Source: Cyanobium sp. M55B138 (lineage in GTDB: Bacteria > Cyanobacteriota > Cyanobacteriia > PCC-6307 > Cyanobiaceae). From it: a DNA stretch of 7,199 nucleotides. This document shows, one piece after another, positions 5,969 to 7,199 of the stretch. The position numbers and the translations under genes are program-made. Location: the NCBI GenBank assembly GCA_018400215.1, contig JAGYNF010000085.1:1-7199 (forward strand), read 5' to 3'. The notes under the pieces were generated by a model, which was given only the letters and a program-made list of their open reading frames with translations, was not told the DNA's origin and made no database searches. Positions within the stretch are counted from its first letter, which is position 1; each line of letters starts with the position of its first letter.

Positions 5969-6174
5969 TCCTGCTCCTCCTCGCACTCACGGATCAACCG
6001 ATCAGCCACCTCGTTGATGGCCAGGTAGCAGATGCGGGCCTGCCCCTCATCGGGCGCCCAGGTGCGGATGATTTTGCTGAGCTCGTAGACGACAGTTTTC
6101 ATCCGCCTGCGGTCGTCAATGCTGTATTCCCCCAGGGACCCATACAGCTCAGAGAGAGAGTCGAGAAGTTTCAT
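5965..6174 (-). CDS. Small acidic helical protein of unknown function (69 aa)
   Basis: The product is predicted to be nearly all helical and acidic at its end (ECEEEQE). It has the pattern SIDDRRRMKTVVYELSKIIRTW in the first half and ARICYLAINEVADRLI in the second, which could make a two-helix hairpin. No catalytic motif, signal peptide or membrane segment is visible and I do not recognise the family. Its stop overlaps the exonuclease ATG by four bases (ATGA), and its own ATG at 6174 shares one base with the upstream stop. Co-translation with the exonuclease suggests a DNA-metabolism setting, but a direct partnership is only a guess. The exonuclease's AGGAGG lies in its last codons. Confidence 0.8.
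   Translation of the reverse strand: MKLLDSLSELYGSLGEYSIDDRRRMKTVVYELSKIIRTWAPDEGQARICYLAINEVADRLIRECEEEQE
5976..5981 (-). promoter_or_regulatory. Shine-Dalgarno of the exonuclease gene
   Basis: AGGAGG on the minus strand, seven bases before the ATG at 5968. This is the best-spaced ribosome site in the window and decides the start against the upstream GTG at 5986. Confidence 0.75.
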
Positions 6175-6419
6175 CAGATGATCGTCTTGGTGTTGTCGTT
6201 GGGCTCGGGCCCCTCTTCGGGGCCGGCGTCCTTAAGCCAGCCGCGCAGCGCATCGCCGGTGGGTGTGCCGGCGGGCCACTTAACCCAGCGCAGCAAGTCG
6301 GCTGGCTCGTTGAATCCCTGGCTGATGCAGGGTTTCCACGCCACGTAGGTGATCGGCTCGCCCTTGCGCTGCTGGCGCTCCACCCACAAGCCCGAGGCCG
6401 TAAAGCGTTCGGCTTTCAT
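6174..6419 (-). CDS. Hypothetical protein, Trp-rich (81 aa)
   Basis: The product starts MKAERFTASGLWVERQQRKG and has five tryptophans spread through a compact domain, then a Gly/Pro/Glu-rich acidic tail (DAGPEEGPEPND). The core ends with TPTGDALRGWLKDAG, a pattern that could be a helix capping a small fold. I do not recognise a function. The ATG at 6419 is preceded by GGAAGG four bases away and overlaps the upstream stop as ATGA. No transmembrane segment is visible. It belongs to the run of small genes ahead of the exonuclease. Confidence 0.8.
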   Translation of the reverse strand: MKAERFTASGLWVERQQRKGEPITYVAWKPCISQGFNEPADLLRWVKWPAGTPTGDALRGWLKDAGPEEGPEPNDNTKTII

Positions 6420-6640
6420 CGCACCTTCCCCAGCATCTTGATCTGGGCATCCTTCCCCCAGCGGCGCACGGCAAATGCCTTGGCTTGGCGGGAGTTGAGA
6501 GCTCGGAGCTGGACCTTCATCGGCCGCTGCCCCTGGATCTGCACTTCGCAGCGGTACAGGCTGGTGGCCGGCCCATCTGCCCAGGTCACATCACGATCCA
6601 CCTGTTTGTCATAAAAGCCAAGCGGGGACTTGAACGGCAT
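6416..6640 (-). CDS. Hypothetical small basic protein (74 aa)
   Basis: The product begins MPFKSPLGFYDKQVDRDVTW. Its C-terminal half is basic, with LNSRQAKAFAVRRWGKDAQIKMLGKVR, resembling short phage proteins in which a helix with RQA precedes an Arg-Trp and a final beta strand. The middle (YRCEVQIQGQRPMKVQLRA) looks like beta strands, so a small alpha/beta fold is likely. Function is unknown. I chose the ATG at 6640 over the adjacent GTG at 6643: the ATG shares a base with the upstream stop (TGATG) and a GGAG lies a short distance upstream. The stop overlaps the next ATG as ATGA. Confidence 0.78.
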   Translation of the reverse strand: MPFKSPLGFYDKQVDRDVTWADGPATSLYRCEVQIQGQRPMKVQLRALNSRQAKAFAVRRWGKDAQIKMLGKVR

Positions 6641-6810
6641 CACTCGTTCTCCATTTCAAGTACGTGCTCAAGCGCTCGCGTGTAGCCGTCCCACCAGCGC
6701 TCGCTGCTGTGCTCCTTGCGCTGCGCTTCCCTTAGCCGCTTCATTCCTTCGCGGTGAAGTCGAGCGACGGCGGCTCTGGAGACATCGATTTGGGCTTCTT
6801 GGTTAGGCAT
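6640..6810 (-). CDS. Short helical protein of unknown function; start undecided (56 or 34 aa)
   Basis: The C-terminal part KEHSSERWWDGYTRALEHVLEMENE is a convincing amphipathic helix with a WWDGYTRALE core. I recall similar W-x-GY-x2-AL patterns in other small phage proteins of unknown function. Two starts compete. The ATG at 6810 gives 56 aa and a longer helix, but overlaps the upstream gene by 70 bases. The ATG at 6744 gives 34 aa and makes an ATGA overlap with the upstream stop, the junction type repeated elsewhere in this chain. In the overlap, third-position G/C is higher in the upstream gene's frame than in this one, which favours the shorter start. Neither start has a well-spaced Shine-Dalgarno. 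The coordinates given use the longer form. The frame stays open far upstream, but that part is a shadow of the neighbouring genes. Confidence 0.6.
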   Translation of the reverse strand: MPNQEAQIDVSRAAVARLHREGMKRLREAQRKEHSSERWWDGYTRALEHVLEMENE

Positions 6811-6980
6811 GGCTCGACATTGCGTGGATCGTGGATGTTCGCGGTCTGTTGATTGGCGCCGCGCAAAAGCAGCGCCATGAGGCTGCGGTTGCGGACGGAC
6901 AGCACCTGGGCTTTGCGCCAGCTGCCCTGGTAGCGGACCCGGACGGGGTCGCCCGGGGAGTAGTCGGAGGTCCAGGTCAT
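6741..6980 (-). CDS. Small protein with SH3-like barrel pattern (79 aa)
   Basis: The product is MTWTSDYSPGDPVRVRYQGSW and onward. The first 55 residues alternate short beta strands with turns in an SH3/KOW-like way: PGDPVRVRYQGSW, then WRKAQVLSV, then SLMALLLRG, then an acidic turn with IHDPRNVEP. Such small barrels bind nucleic acid or protein partners; which applies here cannot be told. The last 24 residues are Pro/Lys/Ser-rich and look disordered. The ATG at 6980 overlaps the upstream stop as ATGA, and I therefore reject the longer frame extending to 7133. An AGGGA sequence lies about ten bases before the ATG. The 3' end overlaps the longer form of the next gene. Confidence 0.75.
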   Translation of the reverse strand: MTWTSDYSPGDPVRVRYQGSWRKAQVLSVRNRSLMALLLRGANQQTANIHDPRNVEPCLTKKPKSMSPEPPSLDFTAKE

Positions 6981-7195
6981 CGGAACCAGTCCCTGTTGCC
7001 GGCGCCCTGGTCGTAGACAGCGAGATCGCGAAAGCTCTTGTCGAAGAACTCCGGGTGCTCGGTGAGGAAGCCGGGCGTGGGCAGCACCGGCTCGCCGGGC
7101 TTGCTGGTCTTGTTGAACTGGGCGATCGACCACAGGCCACTCAGCAGGCCCTGCTCGAGGATCTTCTGTAGCGATTGCGGGCTGATCAGGTGCAT
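6977..7195 (-). CDS. Hypothetical protein at the right edge (72 aa, possibly longer)
   Basis: From the ATG at 7195 the product starts MHLISPQSLQKILEQGLLSG, contains PGEPVLPTPGFLTEHPEFFDKSF, and ends RDLAVYDQGAGNRDWFR. The first part is helical and the second half is rich in Pro and aromatic residues. I do not recognise the family. Only four bases precede the ATG in the window, so I cannot see its ribosome-binding site or exclude an earlier start. It could be a 72-aa gene or the end of a longer one. The stop overlaps the next ATG by four bases (ATGA). In T7-like genomes this interval follows DNA polymerase. Confidence 0.7.
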   Translation of the reverse strand: MHLISPQSLQKILEQGLLSGLWSIAQFNKTSKPGEPVLPTPGFLTEHPEFFDKSFRDLAVYDQGAGNRDWFR

Positions 7196-7199
7196 GGCA

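Noticed and set aside
5969..5986. GTG start for the exonuclease six codons upstream
   Set aside because: The added residues are translated Shine-Dalgarno sequence; the ATG at 5968 has ideal spacing and an ATGA junction.
6981..7133. N-terminal extension of the SH3-like gene to give 130 aa
   Set aside because: It overlaps the 72-aa gene in a different frame and has shadow-like composition; the ATGA start at 6980 fits the local pattern.
6811..7140. N-terminal extension of the short helical gene to give 166 aa
   Set aside because: The extension is Arg/Pro/Ser-rich frame-shadow sequence running antiparallel in character to two better-supported genes in another frame.
1..7199. tRNA genes, CRISPR arrays, insertion sequences, attachment sites or integrase
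   Set aside because: I saw no cloverleaf, regularly spaced repeats, terminal inverted repeats with a transposase, or integrase motifs; the genes fill almost the whole window.

Overview
The window reads as the middle of a T7-like podovirus genome (Autographiviridae-type), with every gene on the minus strand, so transcription runs from right to left. The evidence is the gene order, which matches T7: small early/middle genes, then a T7 gp6-type 5'-3' exonuclease, a cluster of small virion-type proteins, the head-tail connector (portal, gp8 type), the scaffold (gp9 type) and the major capsid protein (gp10 type). The composition is GC-rich, with G or C favoured at third codon positions. The capsid and scaffold sequences look to me like the T7-like phages of unicellular cyanobacteria, but the host is inferred from general resemblance only; nothing in the window (for example a photosynthesis gene) proves it.

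Right part (7195 down to 5228): a tightly packed chain of small genes, most joined by ATGA or TGATG overlaps. It holds a 72-aa protein at the edge, a 79-aa protein with an SH3-like look, a short helical protein with an undecided start, three unrecognised proteins of 74, 81 and 69 aa, and then the exonuclease (246 aa from its ATG). In T7-like phages this interval follows DNA polymerase, which would lie just outside the right edge.

Middle part (5208 to 3582): a 55-aa gene with a GTG start, then three consecutive genes whose products all begin Met-Cys, are rich in Gln, Ala and Lys, and end in a Gly-Ser-Gly-Leu-Asn-Ile type motif. I read them as a tandemly expanded family related to the small T7 virion proteins gp6.7 and gp7.3. 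This is the most interesting part of the window.

Left part (3580 to 1): portal, scaffold and capsid. Portal and scaffold overlap by 4 bases. Scaffold and capsid are separated by the only sizeable non-coding gap (895-1001), which holds two potential RNA hairpins. The capsid gene starts with GTG and runs off the left edge with its last part missing. Together the genes make DNA-degradation/recombination functions followed by the procapsid: portal plus scaffold nucleate capsid assembly, and the small Met-Cys proteins probably join the internal core or the tail. No tRNA, CRISPR array, insertion sequence or integrase is visible. The many long plus-strand open frames are shadows of GC-rich minus-strand genes.
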